A stretch of DNA of 33,146 nucleotides from Paracoccaceae bacterium (GTDB lineage: Bacteria > Pseudomonadota > Alphaproteobacteria > Rhodobacterales > Rhodobacteraceae): NCBI GenBank assembly GCA_007121115.1, contig SKMI01000164.1:1-33146 (forward strand). The letters are read 5' to 3'. A program made the translations under genes and the position numbers. The notes beneath the pieces are model-generated. The model searched no databases. It was given only the letters and a program-made list of their open reading frames with translations, and was not told where the DNA came from. Shown one piece after another: positions 32,994 to 33,146 of this stretch. The first letter of the stretch is position 1, and each line of letters begins with the position of its first letter.

Positions 32994-33022
32994 GTCATAC
33001 CGCAGCCGCATCCGCGCGTCCA
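32994..33022 (-). promoter_or_regulatory. Candidate aroA-cmk promoter
   Basis: On the minus strand: TGGACG (33022-33017), 17-base spacer, TATGAC (32999-32994), giving a leader of about 90-95 bases. Four of six bases match consensus in each hexamer. The remaining right-hand bases (33041-33146) hold one hairpin, CCGGAA/TTCCGG (33040-33060), and nothing else I can name. Confidence 0.45.
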
Positions 33023-33146
33023 TAAGCCTTGGCGCGCCACCGGAAAGCGCTCCGTTCCGGTGTCGGACGCGGAGGGCCGAGGGGCACTCCCGCCCCCTGC
33101 ACCGCCGCAGGTTCCCTGCGACGCTGCAGGCGTTGGGCCGGGCGCC

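Overview
The window is GC-rich (G or C at nearly every third codon position) and looks like the chromosome of an alphaproteobacterium of the Rhodobacteraceae (Roseobacter/Paracoccus relatives). The signs are the first two genes of a Rhodobacter-type gene transfer agent (GTA), an F1 ATP synthase operon in the order delta-alpha-gamma-beta-epsilon, a ScfR-family acyl-CoA regulator, a class II (CP4-like) EPSP synthase, and the hairpin-rich GC intergenic repeats usual in this family. Most of the window is core housekeeping DNA. Accessory material lies at the left end and around 22.4-30.9 kb.

Left part (1-6.3 kb): the tail of an unidentified + strand gene, a G-run tract, then on the minus strand GTA small and large terminase genes with no further GTA structural gene in the window. 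Next come a ScfR/XRE regulator with TTTGCAAA-type sites in front of it, and a Bcr/CflA-type drug exporter divergent from an HpaR-like MarR regulator. Their shared 200-bp intergenic region holds two facing promoters overlapped by palindromes. NAD kinase follows after a hairpin-rich convergent gap.

Middle part (6.4-22.4 kb): a short asparagine synthase, glyA, an NfeD-short/SPFH membrane pair, glyoxalase II divergent from a SAM methyltransferase-like gene, the atpHAGDC operon with a good terminator, a four-hairpin repeat cassette, then ligA and recG one base apart.

Right part (22.4-33.1 kb): a 40-codon membrane peptide gene, too short for usual gene finders, with a strong Shine-Dalgarno sequence, a promoter region built of GTTC/GAAC repeats resembling (but not matching) alphaproteobacterial LexA boxes, and an excellent terminator. 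Then come a disordered acidic protein of unknown function and a minus-strand run PuuD-like amidotransferase, membrane alpha/beta-hydrolase-like protein and cytochrome P450, the last two overlapping by their stop/start codons. Guanine deaminase is divergent from that run. A TadE gene broken by an in-frame amber codon precedes a TadG-like gene with an Asn-rich beta-repeat C-terminus. The window ends with cmk and aroA, with the usual downstream rpsA missing.

The least explained objects are the 40-aa peptide unit (22506-22836), the P450/hydrolase pair (23682-26287), the amber-interrupted tadE (30056-30466) and the palindrome GGGCAGCGCCC, which I found only between genes, at four sites. I found no CRISPR array, insertion sequence, rRNA or tRNA gene. 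No database or folding program was used; all assignments come from reading motifs.
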